Source of the DNA: CAUPWF01 sp964367905
Lineage (GTDB): Bacteria > Bacillota > Clostridia > Lachnospirales > Lachnospiraceae
Reading direction: 5' to 3'
Length of the DNA stretch: 64,000 nt
NCBI GenBank assembly: GCA_964367905.1
Contig: CAYIZP010000002.1
Location: 62,001 to 126,000, forward strand
Below the pieces are notes generated by a model, which worked only from the letters and a program-made list of their open reading frames with translations, ran no database searches and was not told where the DNA came from. Shown here piece by piece: positions 15,770 to 23,559 of this stretch. Each line of letters opens with the position of its first letter. The stretch's first letter is position 1. Both the position numbers and the translations under genes were made by a program.

Positions 15770-16780
15770 ATGGCAAAAATTTATTATCAAGAAGATTGTA
15801 ACCTATCATTATTAGAAGGGAAAACAATCGCAGTAATCGGCTACGGAAGTCAAGGACATGCACATGCATTGAATGCAAAAGAATCAGGATGTAACGTTAT
15901 TATCGGTCTTTATGAAGGTAGTAAGTCATGGGCGAAGGCAGAAGAACAAGGGTTTGAAGTGTATACAGCAGCTGAAGCTACAAAAAAAGCAGATATCGTT
16001 ATGATTCTAATCAATGATGAATTACAAGGTCAATTGTACAGAGAGTCAATCGAGCCAAACCTAGAGGAAGGAAACATGTTAATGTTTGCGCATGGTTTTG
16101 CGATTCACTTTGGACAAATCGTTGCTCCAAAAGGTGTTGATGTTACTATGATTGCTCCAAAAGGACCTGGACATACAGTTCGTAGCGAATATATGGAAGG
16201 AAAAGGTGTTCCATCTCTAATCGCGGTACATCAAGATGAAACAGGTAAAGCACACGATAAGGCACTTGCTTATGCACTTGCAATCGGCGGAGCAAGAGCT
16301 GGAGTTCTTCAAACTACATTTAGAGAAGAGACAGAAACAGACTTATTCGGAGAGCAAGCAGTACTTTGTGGTGGAGTTACAGCTTTGATGCAAGCAGGCT
16401 TTGAAACACTTGTAGAAGCTGGATATGAGCCAGAGAGTGCATATTTCGAATGTATCCACGAGATGAAGCTTATCGTAGATTTGATCTATCAATCAGGATT
16501 TGCTGGAATGAGATACTCAGTTTCTAATACAGCAGAGTATGGTGATTACATCACAGGACCAAAAGTAATCACAGATGAAACAAAGAAAGCGATGAAGAAA
16601 GTACTTACAGATATCCAAGACGGAACATTTGCAAAAGACTGGTTATCAGAAAATGCTGTAAATGCGCCACACTTCAAGTCAATGAGAAGAAGATGTGCTG
16701 AGCACCAACTTGAAGAAGTAGGAGCTGAATTACGTAAATTATATAGCTGGAGCGATGGAGCAAAATTAATCGATAACTAA
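15770..16780 (+). CDS. ilvC: Ketol-acid reductoisomerase, class I
   Basis: The 336-residue protein is the short class I form. The NADPH-binding motif GYGSQGHAHALN is at the N terminus, APKGPGHTVR follows, and the C-terminal knotted domain ends near AELRKLYSW. It converts acetolactate to dihydroxyisovalerate using NADPH and magnesium. A strong AGGAGG ribosome site precedes the ATG. Codon use is highly biased, as expected of an abundant enzyme. A textbook terminator follows at 16841-16876. Confidence 0.98.
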   Translation: MAKIYYQEDCNLSLLEGKTIAVIGYGSQGHAHALNAKESGCNVIIGLYEGSKSWAKAEEQGFEVYTAAEATKKADIVMILINDELQGQLYRESIEPNLEEGNMLMFAHGFAIHFGQIVAPKGVDVTMIAPKGPGHTVRSEYMEGKGVPSLIAVHQDETGKAHDKALAYALAIGGARAGVLQTTFREETETDLFGEQAVLCGGVTALMQAGFETLVEAGYEPESAYFECIHEMKLIVDLIYQSGFAGMRYSVSNTAEYGDYITGPKVITDETKKAMKKVLTDIQDGTFAKDWLSENAVNAPHFKSMRRRCAEHQLEEVGAELRKLYSWSDGAKLIDN

Positions 16781-16840
16781 GAGATAAAGATGATATCTTA
16801 AGAAAAATTTATATAATTGTACGCAATTTATACTTAAAAA

Positions 16841-16876
16841 GTTGCTATCCTTACATTAAGGATAGCAACTTTTTTT
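16841..16876 (+). terminator. Intrinsic terminator after ilvC
   Basis: Perfect 13-base arms GTTGCTATCCTTA (16841-16853) and TAAGGATAGCAAC (16857-16869) flank a CAT loop and are followed by seven T. Confidence 0.93.
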
Positions 16877-16906
16877 CTGTAATAGGAAACGATGTTTCCA
16901 TTACAG
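16877..16906. repeat. TGTAATAGGAAA palindromic repeat, copy 1
   Basis: CTGTAATAGGAAAC (16877-16890) pairs with GTTTCCATTACAG (16894-16906) around GAT, leaving a single A bulge. A second copy lies at 42974-43001. Both copies directly follow a terminator T-run. Confidence 0.75.
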
Positions 16907-16933
16907 AATATTCATTTAAGAAAGGAGTATACT

Positions 16934-17644
16934 ATGGGTAATAAATATTTAAAGATGTCATTTATGTTTTGTGTGGTGATTATTGCTTTTTCCATGTTAG
17001 CGACAAATATGAAGAACGAAGAGACAAGAGTATCGGCTGCAGTGGCAGAAGGAAAAGAAGCGGTTGCAGACCAAGGTGGAGTTGAGCATGCAGTCGCTGA
17101 GATTACAGATGAGGAGTTGAATCAGATGATAGAAGAAAAAGGACTAAAAACAATCTACTTTGCTGGCGGATGTTTCTGGGGAGTGGAAGAGTATATGAGT
17201 AGAATTCCAGGGGTATATGATGCAGCATCAGGGTATGCGAATGGAAAGACAGCCAATCCAACATATCAAGATGTGATATACAATGATACTGGACATGCAG
17301 AGACGGTTCGGATCGTATATGATGAAGCAGAAGTGACATTAGATGTATTACTAGATAAATTATTCAAAGTAGTAGATCCAGTCAGCGTGAATCAACAAGG
17401 AAATGATAGGGGAACACAATATCGTTCAGGAGTATATTATATGGATGAAGGTGATAGAGAGATTATGGAACATTTTCTAGGAGAGCTTGCGAAAAATTAT
17501 GATGAATCCTTGGCTGTGGAGTTGTTGCCACTTGATAACTTCTATCTTGCAGAAGACTATCATCAGGACTATCTAGTGAAAAATGAAAACGGCTATTGTC
17601 ACATTGACATTAGAAATGCTGTGAAAGAAGGTTGGATTGAATAG
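16934..17644 (+). CDS. msrA: Peptide methionine sulfoxide reductase MsrA, membrane-anchored or secreted
   Basis: The 236-residue protein has an N-terminal hydrophobic segment (about residues 6-24) that could be a signal anchor or signal peptide. A linker follows, then a complete MsrA domain with active-site GGCFWGVEEY (C80), GYANG, and the late YHQDYL motif. It reduces methionine-S-sulfoxide in proteins, here presumably outside the membrane. Start 16934 has AAGGAG 6 bases upstream; a longer frame from 16892 would begin inside a palindromic repeat and is rejected. It stands alone between the ilvC terminator and a convergent chemoreceptor gene. Confidence 0.93.
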   Translation: MGNKYLKMSFMFCVVIIAFSMLATNMKNEETRVSAAVAEGKEAVADQGGVEHAVAEITDEELNQMIEEKGLKTIYFAGGCFWGVEEYMSRIPGVYDAASGYANGKTANPTYQDVIYNDTGHAETVRIVYDEAEVTLDVLLDKLFKVVDPVSVNQQGNDRGTQYRSGVYYMDEGDREIMEHFLGELAKNYDESLAVELLPLDNFYLAEDYHQDYLVKNENGYCHIDIRNAVKEGWIE

Positions 17645-17647
17645 CAG

Positions 17648-17696
17648 ATGAGGACAATGGATGGATGAGCAGTTGCTCATTCTTCCACTGCCCTCG
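17648..17696. other. Imperfect hairpin between convergent msrA and chemoreceptor genes
   Basis: ATGAGCA and TGCTCAT pair around GT at the centre, with weakly complementary GAGGACA... and ...TGCCCTC flanks. It may serve as a terminator for one or both genes, but lacks a clear T-run. Confidence 0.4.
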
Positions 17697-17750
17697 AGTA
17701 CGTCAGTGTTAATAAACTACAATTATTTAAAAGTCTTCATCCTAGGAATC

Positions 17751-19766
17751 TTATTCTTTTAATTGAAATCTTGATACCAAATCCTTCATGGTGGAAGCTT
17801 GTGATGAGAGGTGTTCACTTCCTGAGGCTGACTCTTCACTAGTTACGGAATTTCGTTGAGTTACACTAGAGACTTTCTCCAAATTCAAAACGATATCTTT
17901 CAATAGTATACGTTCCTCTTCCACAGTGGTGAAGATGTTTTTTACATCAGTAACAATCTTTGTTGTCATAGCATCTATATTGTCCATCGAAGTTATTGCT
18001 ATCTTTGAATTTTCATTGATTAAAGCAATTGAATCGAGAGTTTCCTGTACTAAAGTTGCAGTTATTTTAGCTGCATCAGCTGAACGGATTGCTAGGTTAC
18101 GTACCTCGTCGGCAACTACAGCAAACCCTTTTCCAGACTTGCCAGCACGAGCTGCTTCGACTGCAGCGTTTAGTGCTAATACATTTGTTTGAAAAGCGAT
18201 ATCTTCAATCGTCTTAATAATGCTACTGATTTCAGAAGACTTTCTATTTACTTCCCCAATCTCTGCGATGAACGACTGCATCTCTTGGTATGTTTTGTGC
18301 AGCTCTTGTTCTGTCTTGGATGAATCCACAGTAATCTGAGCCAAATCAGACTCGGTTGAAATAAACTCCTCTCTCATTTTTGCCATAGAAGTTGAGAGAG
18401 AGAGAATAGCGTTTTTTTGTTCTGTGCTACCATGAGATAGCAGTTGTGCCACTTGGGTAATCTGATGTGATCCAGTTGCAACTTTAGAAGCTGCTAAGTC
18501 TATTTCTGAAAGTGCAATCGAGATATTTTGTGCTAGATCGTTGAGTGCAATATTAAGAACATCTTTTTCGGAGCGAATAGTTACGGCTATATTCAGATTG
18601 CCATGAGCCAATTCTTGCATTGCTTTTACACCAGTTCCAATATTATTACTCATTTCTTCAAATGTAGTAATCAAAGTTTTGGTTTCTTCATCTTCATAGT
18701 CGATATGGTTGAGGAAATCTTCTCTTGATATTGAGATATCACCTGTGGCTAGACTTTCTGCCCAATGTGTAATTCCTACAAGTGGATTTGCAATTTGAGC
18801 TGCCATTTTACGAATTGCAAAACTTGCAATTATGGCAGTTAGTAGTGTAATAAGTACAAGTGCAATTAATAAATAGATTAAAACCCGATAACTCTGTGAA
18901 ATTGGAACAACAGTGGCTATTGACAAATCTGAAAAACCTATAGGTTCATAATTTACAAAAGAAAGAATTCCATCTACAGTAGTGATTGTACTACCATAAT
19001 TTCCTTTGGTCATGTCGCGAACCACTTCTTTGAATCCATTACTCATAGAATGATAATAGTCTATAGAAGTAGAATCAGAAGCATCAGGATTCAACCAATT
19101 TTGAACTAGGATAATATCATCATTTGGATGGGCGGAAACCGTTCCATCAGAGTTTAACATGAAGGAATAACTTTCGGAATGAGATTTTTCGGTATTGATA
19201 ATTTCAGCAAGGAACTCGAGTCTAAGAAAGCCAACTAAAACGCCTATTTTCTCCCCATCTAAATAAATGGGTACACCGATGCCAATGATACGTCTACCTG
19301 TACTATTAGAAAAGGTAGGTTGAGATACCTCGGTTATATCTTCGGTCCATGGGACTGTAAAGTATGTTTTGTCTGCAATCGAGACACCACGTTTTTCAGC
19401 ACCTTCCGTATGTGCTATATTATTAGATGTTTCGTCTGCTACTAAAAAATGAGACCAAATATCTTCTTTTCCACCTATGTAATCCTGTAAGTAAGGTTCA
19501 ACTCGAGTGGGATCTAAAGAGATAATAGCATCATTTTTTGCATGAACTTCGGCTATTTCTACATATTTTGAAATTCGCTCATTGACATTGCGTACTACTA
19601 ATTCATGTTCCTGTTCTAACTGGGCTGTTTTATCTTGAGATATTGAAAAAAATGTAATGATTCCAACAACAAAAGTACCGATAGTTAGTGGAAGTAAAAA
19701 TGCAAAGATAGACTTCAGCATGATTATTTTTTTTATTGACTTCATATTGCTAGAGTTCTTCGACAT
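17751..19766 (-). CDS. Methyl-accepting chemotaxis protein with dCache-type sensor
   Basis: The 671-residue receptor has TM1 at about residues 15-40. A large periplasmic-side dCache-like sensor follows, with GVSIADKTYF and a GRRIIGIGVPIYLDGEKIGVL strand-rich core. After it come TM2 (LIYLLIALVLITLLTAIIA), a HAMP domain, and a long signalling hairpin with the conserved tip EDIAFQTNVLALNAAVEAAR. It would sense an extracellular small molecule, often an amino acid or organic acid for dCache, and control CheA. No C-terminal CheR-docking pentapeptide is present. ATG 19766 is chosen over TTG 19787, whose codons supply the AGG ribosome site. No other chemotaxis gene is nearby. Confidence 0.92.
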   Translation of the reverse strand: MSKNSSNMKSIKKIIMLKSIFAFLLPLTIGTFVVGIITFFSISQDKTAQLEQEHELVVRNVNERISKYVEIAEVHAKNDAIISLDPTRVEPYLQDYIGGKEDIWSHFLVADETSNNIAHTEGAEKRGVSIADKTYFTVPWTEDITEVSQPTFSNSTGRRIIGIGVPIYLDGEKIGVLVGFLRLEFLAEIINTEKSHSESYSFMLNSDGTVSAHPNDDIILVQNWLNPDASDSTSIDYYHSMSNGFKEVVRDMTKGNYGSTITTVDGILSFVNYEPIGFSDLSIATVVPISQSYRVLIYLLIALVLITLLTAIIASFAIRKMAAQIANPLVGITHWAESLATGDISISREDFLNHIDYEDEETKTLITTFEEMSNNIGTGVKAMQELAHGNLNIAVTIRSEKDVLNIALNDLAQNISIALSEIDLAASKVATGSHQITQVAQLLSHGSTEQKNAILSLSTSMAKMREEFISTESDLAQITVDSSKTEQELHKTYQEMQSFIAEIGEVNRKSSEISSIIKTIEDIAFQTNVLALNAAVEAARAGKSGKGFAVVADEVRNLAIRSADAAKITATLVQETLDSIALINENSKIAITSMDNIDAMTTKIVTDVKNIFTTVEEERILLKDIVLNLEKVSSVTQRNSVTSEESASGSEHLSSQASTMKDLVSRFQLKE

Positions 19767-19861
19767 GAGTTTTAACCTGCCTTTCAAATTCTCTCTATTT
19801 AATAAAATAAATACTATTATGTTATTTTATTGCTTGAGAAGAGTCGGATTTATTAACTTAG

Positions 19862-19891
19862 ATTATACGTTATATAAATATATGAAGTCAA
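19862..19891 (-). promoter_or_regulatory. Sigma-A promoter for the chemoreceptor gene
   Basis: On the minus strand TTGACT (19886-19891) and a perfect TATAAT (19862-19867) have an 18-base spacer, about 95 bases before the start codon. Confidence 0.55.
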
Positions 19892-19939
19892 GCTAGCTGT
19901 TTGGAAATCTAAGATATCTTTAAAAGTTCGGAGAAATAT

Positions 19940-19968
19940 TTGACTTTTAAAATGGAAGATTATATAAT
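19940..19968 (+). promoter_or_regulatory. Sigma-A promoter for the 144-residue unknown protein gene
   Basis: TTGACT at 19940-19945 and TATAAT at 19963-19968 have a 17-base spacer, just upstream of a GGGAG ribosome site. Confidence 0.6.
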
Positions 19969-19992
19969 TCTATGTAACATGGGAGATTATAG

Positions 19993-20427
19993 ATGATAAA
20001 ATTTAGAGATAAAACAAATTCTAAAAAGTTGGTTTTTGCTCTTGGTATATTAATATTTGTGGGTATGATTGTTTTAATGTTTTTTCCTAGAATAGTAATT
20101 CCATACCGAGAGGAAGTATTTGAGGTTGTGGTAGAGGATGATGAGATCTATTTAGAGATACATGATTCTAATTATAGAGATGTTGCTATGATTGAATCTA
20201 CGGATGTGGTGCTGAATACTCAAAAAGAAAAAGTTGTGATGGTATATGTGCATTCTACGATTTGGTCGGAGATATTTGATCTGAATCTTAATGATGAAGT
20301 GAGTAGAAGATATTTAGGAAAAACCAATGAGGTGACCCAGATATATTATGGAAATTTTGGATATGATAATACTTTTTTTGACAAACACCACGTAGACTTA
20401 TCTGATTTTGAACTAATTTGGAATTAA
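19993..20427 (+). CDS. Unknown small membrane-anchored protein
   Basis: I do not recognise this 144-residue protein. Residues about 12-32 form one strong hydrophobic segment (LVFALGILIFVGMIVLMFF) after a basic start, so the protein is probably anchored with its C-terminal 110 residues outside. That part is acidic, strand-rich and ends in DLSDFELIWN; it has no cysteine. The gene looks real: it has its own sigma-A promoter, a GGGAG ribosome site 7 bases before the ATG, and a terminator directly after. It is divergent from the chemoreceptor and convergent with argG, so context gives no function. Codon use is AT-rich and unbiased, suggesting low expression or recent acquisition. Confidence 0.75.
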   Translation: MIKFRDKTNSKKLVFALGILIFVGMIVLMFFPRIVIPYREEVFEVVVEDDEIYLEIHDSNYRDVAMIESTDVVLNTQKEKVVMVYVHSTIWSEIFDLNLNDEVSRRYLGKTNEVTQIYYGNFGYDNTFFDKHHVDLSDFELIWN

Positions 20428-20429
20428 AC

Positions 20430-20481
20430 AAAGGGACAGCAGAGATATGAGTTAAGCTCATCCTTTCCACTGTCCCTTTTT
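20430..20481. terminator. Bidirectional terminator between the unknown gene and argG
   Basis: AAAGGGACAG (20430-20439) pairs with CTGTCCCTTT (20470-20479), with an inner ATGAG/CTCAT hairpin. A T-run follows on the plus side, and AAA gives T on the minus side. The GGGAC core resembles the dispersed GGGGACGGGGG repeats. Confidence 0.75.
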
Positions 20482-20494
20482 GGTCGTTGATTTG

Positions 20495-21715
20495 TTATTT
20501 TTTTTCGGCTTCGGCAAGTTTCATTGCACGTACCTTCAATGGTAGTCCGAATAGGTTGATGAATCCTTCCGCATCGTGGTGATCATATAGATCGCCAGTG
20601 GTGAAGCTTGCTAGAGATTCATTGTATAGTGAATATGGAGATGTAGTACCAGCTTTGATGATATTTCCTTTATAAAGCTTTAATTTTACTTCGCCTGTCA
20701 CATATTCTTGAGTTGTAGTAATAAATGCTTGTACGGCTTCGCGAAGTGGTGTGAACCATTTTCCTTCATACACGATTTGTGCCATTTTATTACCCATATC
20801 TTTTTTAACTTCATAAGTTGCACGGTCAAGAACTAATTCTTCTAATTGTTGGTGTGCTTCCATAAGGATTGTTCCACCAGGAGTTTCATATACACCACGG
20901 GATTTCATTCCAACTACACGGTTTTCAACGATGTCTACGATTCCAACTCCGTGTTTTCCGCCTAAAACATTTAATTTTTCAATGATTTCAGATACTTTTA
21001 ACTTCTCACCATTTAATGAAATAGGAACTCCTTTTTCGAAAGTCATGCTCAAGTACTCGGCTTCATCAGGTGCTTTTTCTGGAGAAACACCTAGAACGAG
21101 TAGGTGGTCGTAGTTTGGCTCTTGAGCAGGATCTTCTAATTCTAGACCTTCATGGCTGATGTGCCATAGGTTACGGTCACGGCTATAGCTTGAAGAAGCG
21201 CTAAATGGTAAATCAATTCCATGTTGCTTGCAATATTCGATTTCATCTTCACGAGATTGCATGGTCCATACATCTGTCATTCTCCATGGTGCAATGATTT
21301 TTAAATCAGGAGCAAGTGCCTTGATTCCTAATTCAAAACGAATTTGATCATTTCCTTTTCCAGTAGCTCCGTGGCAGATTGCAGTAGCACCTTCTTTGCG
21401 TGCAACATCGACCAAAGCTTTTGCAATGGTTGGACGCGCCATAGATGTTCCAAGTAGATATTTGTTTTCGTAAACAGCACCAGCTTGTACACAAGGCACA
21501 ACATAGTCATCACAGAACTCATCAATGACATCAATGATGTATAATTTCTCAGCGCCAGATAATTTTGCACGCTCATCTAAACCGTCTAATTCTTCTCCTT
21601 GTCCGCAGTCAATGCAACAGCAGACAACATCATAGTCAAAATTTTCCTTTAACCAAGGAATGATTGCGGTAGTATCAAGACCACCTGAATATGCAAGTAC
21701 AACTTTTTCTTTCAT
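20495..21715 (-). CDS. argG: Argininosuccinate synthase
   Basis: The 406-residue enzyme opens with the ATP-pyrophosphatase P-loop LAYSGGLDTT and has the conserved GKGNDQIRFE and SYSRDRNLWHISHEG segments. It condenses citrulline and aspartate in arginine synthesis. The ATG at 21715 has AGGAGG 7 bases upstream; the longer frame from 21736 would begin inside that site. argH, the usual partner, is not adjacent. The gene is divergent from argC with ArgR-type boxes between them. It has its own promoter, so argG is probably monocistronic and arginine-repressed. Confidence 0.97.
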   Translation of the reverse strand: MKEKVVLAYSGGLDTTAIIPWLKENFDYDVVCCCIDCGQGEELDGLDERAKLSGAEKLYIIDVIDEFCDDYVVPCVQAGAVYENKYLLGTSMARPTIAKALVDVARKEGATAICHGATGKGNDQIRFELGIKALAPDLKIIAPWRMTDVWTMQSREDEIEYCKQHGIDLPFSASSSYSRDRNLWHISHEGLELEDPAQEPNYDHLLVLGVSPEKAPDEAEYLSMTFEKGVPISLNGEKLKVSEIIEKLNVLGGKHGVGIVDIVENRVVGMKSRGVYETPGGTILMEAHQQLEELVLDRATYEVKKDMGNKMAQIVYEGKWFTPLREAVQAFITTTQEYVTGEVKLKLYKGNIIKAGTTSPYSLYNESLASFTTGDLYDHHDAEGFINLFGLPLKVRAMKLAEAEKK

Positions 21716-21767
21716 ATATAGACCTCCTAAATCCATTTGTAAGTTTTAATGAAATATTACTAGAGAT

Positions 21768-21796
21768 ACTATACATCAAATTCAATCATAATGCAA
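21768..21796 (-). promoter_or_regulatory. Sigma-A promoter for argG
   Basis: On the minus strand TTGCAT (21791-21796) and TATAGT (21768-21773) are 17 bases apart. An ArgR-type box lies about 20 bases upstream of the -35. Confidence 0.55.
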
Positions 21797-21815
21797 GAGA
21801 AAAATATAAATAACA

Positions 21816-21831
21816 ATGAATAAAAATGCAT
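21816..21831. promoter_or_regulatory. ArgR/AhrC-type operator, box 1
   Basis: ATGAATAAAAATGCAT closely matches the ARG box half-site pattern TGAAT-AAAA-ATGCA known from Bacillus AhrC and E. coli ArgR. It lies just upstream of the argG promoter. Confidence 0.6.
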
Positions 21832-21859
21832 ATAAGAATCATATTACAAAATATTTATG

Positions 21860-21903
21860 TGCAATATATTGCATAATATTCATAAATAATGTATAATTAT
21901 GCG
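21860..21903. promoter_or_regulatory. Additional ArgR-like palindromes upstream of argC
   Basis: The perfect palindrome TGCAATATATTGCA (21860-21873) and TGTATAATTATGCG (21890-21903; one mismatch to TGNAT-N4-ATNCA) lie upstream of the argC promoter. Together with box 1 they could bind a repressor hexamer across both promoters. The 323-base argG-argC gap holds these boxes, the two promoters and a repeat relic, and nothing else I can see. Confidence 0.45.
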
Positions 21904-21924
21904 AAATGATAAATGATATTACAT

Positions 21925-21953
21925 TAGACATTTAACCACAGATGTCTTATAAT
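21925..21953 (+). promoter_or_regulatory. Sigma-A promoter for argC
   Basis: TAGACA (21925-21930) and a perfect TATAAT (21948-21953) with a 17-base spacer. Transcription would start near 21960, so the leader begins inside the repeat relic at 21956. Confidence 0.6.
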
Positions 21954-21955
21954 GA

Positions 21956-22002
21956 TATGATGCAAGGGACAAAAGTTTATGAATTCATGCTCGATACGAG
22001 CA
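21956..22002. repeat. Relic of hairpin element A in the argC leader
   Basis: TGATGCAAGGGACAAAA matches the beginning of element A at 10837 and 10994 almost exactly, and TTCATGCT recurs downstream; the rest has diverged. The present sequence forms its own small hairpin, TGCTCG-ATA-CGAGCA (21988-22002). Confidence 0.5.
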
Positions 22003-22038
22003 CTTATCAGTTCACTTATGATTATGGAGGAAGCGTTT

Positions 22039-23079
22039 ATGATAAAAGTAGGAATTATTGGTTCCACAGGATATGCCGGCGGAGAGTTAGTCAGAATTTT
22101 AATGGGACATAAAGAAGCAGCGATTGTTTGGTATGGTTCAAGAAGTTATATAGATAAGAAGTATTCGGATGTATATCGAAATATGTTTGAGATTGTTGAT
22201 ACTACCTGTATGGATGATAATATGGAAGAACTGGCGAATCAAGTAGATGTCATATTTACAGCAACACCGCAAGGCCTGTGTGGTTCTTTGGTTAATGATG
22301 AGATTTTATCGAAGGTTAAGATTGTTGATTTAAGTGCAGACTTTAGAATTAAGGATGTGGATACTTATGAGAAATGGTATGGAATCAAACACCAAAGCCC
22401 TTCTTTTATTGAAGAAGCGGTTTATGGATTATGCGAGCTGAATCGAGAAGATGTGAAGCAAGCGCGATTGATTGCCAATCCAGGATGCTACACGACATGT
22501 TCCATTTTATCCATTTATCCCCTTGCAAAAGAAGGCTATATTGATATGAACACCTTGATTATCGATGCGAAATCAGGAACGTCAGGAGCGGGAAGAGGTG
22601 CGAAAGTGGATACTCTCTTCTGTGAGGTGAATGAGAATATGAAGGCATATGGTGTTGCAAGCCACAGACATACACCGGAGATAGAGGAACAGTTGGGTTA
22701 TGCGTCAGGAGAAACATTCGCAATTAATTTTACTCCTCACCTTGTGCCGATGAATCGTGGGATTCTAATGACTGCATATGGGAGTTTGAAGAAAGAAGTT
22801 ACCAAAGAAGAAGTTCGTGCAATCTATAATAAATACTACAGAGACGAAAAATTCGTACGTGTTTTAGAAGAAGGTATTTGCCCAGAGACAAAGTGGGTAG
22901 AGGGAAGCAATTACGTGGATGTGAACTTTAAGATTGACGAGAGAACCAATCGGATTATTGTCATGGGTGCGATGGATAATTTGGTAAAAGGTGCTGCGGG
23001 ACAAGCAGTTCAGAACATGAATTTACTATTTGGAATAAAGGAAAGTGAAGGATTAGAACTGGTTCCAATGTTCCCTTAG
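22039..23079 (+). CDS. argC: N-acetyl-gamma-glutamyl-phosphate reductase
   Basis: The 346-residue protein has the N-terminal NADP-binding GSTGYAGGELVRIL and the active-site cysteine in NPGCYTTC, with HRHTPEIEEQL later. It reduces N-acetylglutamyl phosphate, the third arginine step. The start is ATG 22039 with TGGAGG at 22025-22030; a longer frame from 21979 would begin within the repeat relic. It heads a cluster argC-GNAT-argJ-argB, with argD and argF not in the window. Confidence 0.96.
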   Translation: MIKVGIIGSTGYAGGELVRILMGHKEAAIVWYGSRSYIDKKYSDVYRNMFEIVDTTCMDDNMEELANQVDVIFTATPQGLCGSLVNDEILSKVKIVDLSADFRIKDVDTYEKWYGIKHQSPSFIEEAVYGLCELNREDVKQARLIANPGCYTTCSILSIYPLAKEGYIDMNTLIIDAKSGTSGAGRGAKVDTLFCEVNENMKAYGVASHRHTPEIEEQLGYASGETFAINFTPHLVPMNRGILMTAYGSLKKEVTKEEVRAIYNKYYRDEKFVRVLEEGICPETKWVEGSNYVDVNFKIDERTNRIIVMGAMDNLVKGAAGQAVQNMNLLFGIKESEGLELVPMFP

Positions 23080-23104
23080 AAGTGAAAAGGAAGTTGAGAA
23101 AAAT

Positions 23105-23548
23105 ATGATACGTCAGATGACAATAGAGGATTATGAAGAAGTTTATGAATTGTGGTGCAAGATTCAAGGATTTGCACTTCGAAGTATCGATGACTCGAAG
23201 GAGGGTATTACAAGGTTTCTAGAGAGAAATAAGGGGAACAGTGTTGTAGCGGTACTAGATGACAAGATAGTAGGGACAATTCTTTGTGGACATGACGGGA
23301 GACAGGCGGCATTCTACCATGTTTGTGTGGACCAGGAGTATCGCATGCGAGGAATCGGGAAGAGCATGGCAGTTCGAGCCATTCAGGAGTTGCAAAAGGA
23401 TGGGATTAGTAAGGTGTCCTTACGAGCATTTGTGAGCAACAATGGAGGAAATGCATTTTGGAATGAAATGGGTTGGACTAAGAGAAGTGATATGAACAGC
23501 TATGAATTTGTTCTAAATGAAAAGAATATTACATCATTTGTAAAATAA
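23105..23548 (+). CDS. GNAT-family N-acetyltransferase within the arginine cluster
   Basis: The 147-residue protein is a single GNAT domain: VVAVLDDKIVGTILCG, the acetyl-CoA loop region VCVDQEYRMRGIGKSM (Q/RxxGxG/A), and a FWNEMGW ending. The substrate cannot be read from the sequence. Its place between argC and argJ, 25 bases after argC and 11 before argJ, makes N-acetylglutamate synthesis or another arginine-pathway acetylation plausible. argJ might already supply N-acetylglutamate, so the role is open. The ribosome site is weak (AAGG about 14 bases upstream), suggesting coupling to argC. Confidence 0.88.
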   Translation: MIRQMTIEDYEEVYELWCKIQGFALRSIDDSKEGITRFLERNKGNSVVAVLDDKIVGTILCGHDGRQAAFYHVCVDQEYRMRGIGKSMAVRAIQELQKDGISKVSLRAFVSNNGGNAFWNEMGWTKRSDMNSYEFVLNEKNITSFVK

Positions 23549-23559
23549 GGAGCAGAAGG

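Noticed and set aside
16892..16933. Extended N terminus of MsrA from ATG 16892
   Set aside because: It would start inside the palindromic repeat without a ribosome site; AAGGAG fixes the start at 16934.
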